From positions 1 to 31,418 of the forward strand of contig NZ_CAJUHF010000042.1 in NCBI RefSeq assembly GCF_910585845.1: a DNA stretch of 31,418 bases, in the 5' to 3' direction. Shown here in pieces: positions 30,660-31,418 of this stretch. Both the position numbers and the translations under genes were made by a program. The notes beneath the pieces were generated by a model. That model did not search any database and was not told where the DNA came from. It saw nothing but the letters and a program-made list of their open reading frames with translations. Origin of the DNA: an uncultured Bacteroides sp. (GTDB lineage: Bacteria; Bacteroidota; Bacteroidia; Bacteroidales; Bacteroidaceae). How positions within the stretch are numbered: position 1 is the first letter of the stretch; each line of letters begins with the position of its first letter.

Positions 30660-31418
30660 TTAGAAATTAAGATTTACACCAAATACGCCTGTAAATGGAC
30701 GAGGATAAATGTTACCATCATAGCCACCGTTGATTTCCGGGTCAATACCTTTGTATTTAGAGATTGTAAAGACATTTTGAGCAGCCAAATAAACACGCCC
30801 GCTAATCTTACCGAACAACTTATCAAAACTATAGCCTAAAGTGATATTATCACACTTCAAGAATGAAGCATTCTGAATGAAATAATCAGAAAGAGCATCT
30901 TGATTAGAGACATAGTTCCAATCTTTTGCCATAGTCATTTTTGTTACATTGTGCCATGTGCTACCATTATACAAACGTTCCACAGAAATATCCGAACGAC
31001 CAGCCTCTACTGCGTTATAAGCATAATTACCAAGGCTTGCACGAAGAGAGAAACTGAAATCCCAATTCTTATAAATCAACTTGGAAGTCATACCCATCAA
31101 TACATCAGCATCAGCTTTCTTGTAAAAATATCTATCCGATGAATTAATAATACCATCTCCATTACGATCAACAAATTCTCCTTCAATAGGTTGACCATTC
31201 TTATCATAAACCTGCTGGTAAGTATAGAATGACGAAACTGGATGCCCTACAGCCCAAGCCTTGATACCATCCGAACCGGAATCTCCCACAGCAAGACCGC
31301 CATGCAGAATTTTATAATCAGCATCATCGCTTGCCAGCAACTTGTCTATCTCATTGTTATTGTAAGCTATGTTATAACCCAATTCCCAACGCCAGTCTTT
31401 CGTCTGAATAGGACGATA
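30660..31418 (-). CDS. susC: SusC-family TonB-dependent receptor, C-terminal part (runs off window)
   Basis: The last about 252 residues of a SusC outer-membrane TonB-dependent transporter; the 5' part lies beyond the right edge. The frame is open from the first base and begins YRPIQTKDWRWELGYNIAYN. Beta-barrel strands typical of SusC follow: SSFYTYQQVYDKNGQPIEG, FVDRNGDGIINSSDRYF, NWDFSFSLRASLGNYAYN, FLKCDNITLGYSF, VYLAAQNVFTISKYKGIDPE, and the terminal strand ending GVNLNF with a C-terminal phenylalanine. It imports oligosaccharides with SusD. Confidence 0.93.
   Translation of the reverse strand, partial: YRPIQTKDWRWELGYNIAYNNNEIDKLLASDDADYKILHGGLAVGDSGSDGIKAWAVGHPVSSFYTYQQVYDKNGQPIEGEFVDRNGDGIINSSDRYFYKKADADVLMGMTSKLIYKNWDFSFSLRASLGNYAYNAVEAGRSDISVERLYNGSTWHNVTKMTMAKDWNYVSNQDALSDYFIQNASFLKCDNITLGYSFDKLFGKISGRVYLAAQNVFTISKYKGIDPEINGGYDGNIYPRPFTGVFGVNLNF

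Overview
The window comes from a Bacteroidota genome, almost certainly a gut Bacteroides or a close relative. The evidence is a SusC/SusD/SusE/SusF-type glycan uptake operon, promoters of the Bacteroides type (TTTG about 20 nt upstream of TAnnTTTG), start sites mostly without Shine-Dalgarno sequences, surface lipoprotein signals, and secreted polysaccharide-degrading enzymes next to ordinary core genes. The species cannot be named from sequence alone.

Left part (1-6190, minus strand): a GC-rich three-gene cluster that reads PL6-type polysaccharide lyase, then a large GH28-like beta-helix protein, then a membrane-anchored DUF362 protein. A Bacteroides promoter sits just upstream of the lyase. 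The DUF362 gene carries a single-base frameshift near its 3' end. A 44-bp tandem duplication lies at the 3' end of the GH28-like gene. Codon usage here differs sharply from the rest of the window.

Middle part (6190-18193): a minus-strand pair encodes a 77-residue membrane protein and a Skp/OmpH-like lipoprotein, ending in a strong terminator. On the plus strand follow pepD, a 650-bp intergenic region holding a degenerate 22-bp tandem repeat, pheS, a long hairpin, an MFS transporter overlapping nth, pgk, two more hairpins, and a probable operon of phosphate-selective-type porin, TPR protein and M28 peptidase.

The minus-strand housekeeping operon (18195-21077) reads nitroreductase, 4-TM protein, DUF2520 oxidoreductase, kdsC, maf. 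It converges on the M28 peptidase with a 1-nt gap. A plus-strand GNAT/FemAB-like acetyltransferase (21206-22189) diverges from it.

Right part (22200-31418, minus strand): a polysaccharide utilization locus in the order SusC (partial, runs off the edge), SusD, SusE-like, SusF-like, GH53 endo-galactanase, GH13 amylase. SusC/SusD would import glycan across the outer membrane. The SusE/SusF-like lipoproteins would hold it at the cell surface, and the two secreted hydrolases would cut it. SusD keeps the aromatic positions that bind starch in the B. thetaiotaomicron protein, which fits GH13, whereas GH53 normally cuts beta-1,4-galactan. The operon therefore looks like a hybrid. A terminator after the SusF-like gene and a separate promoter before GH13 suggest the enzymes are regulated apart from the transport genes.

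I found no tRNA, rRNA, CRISPR array, insertion sequence or phage gene. The most unusual signals are the 22-bp repeat array, the long intergenic hairpins, the codon-usage island on the left, the divergent GH28-like active site, and the GH53/GH13 mix with a T9SS-like tail on the amylase.
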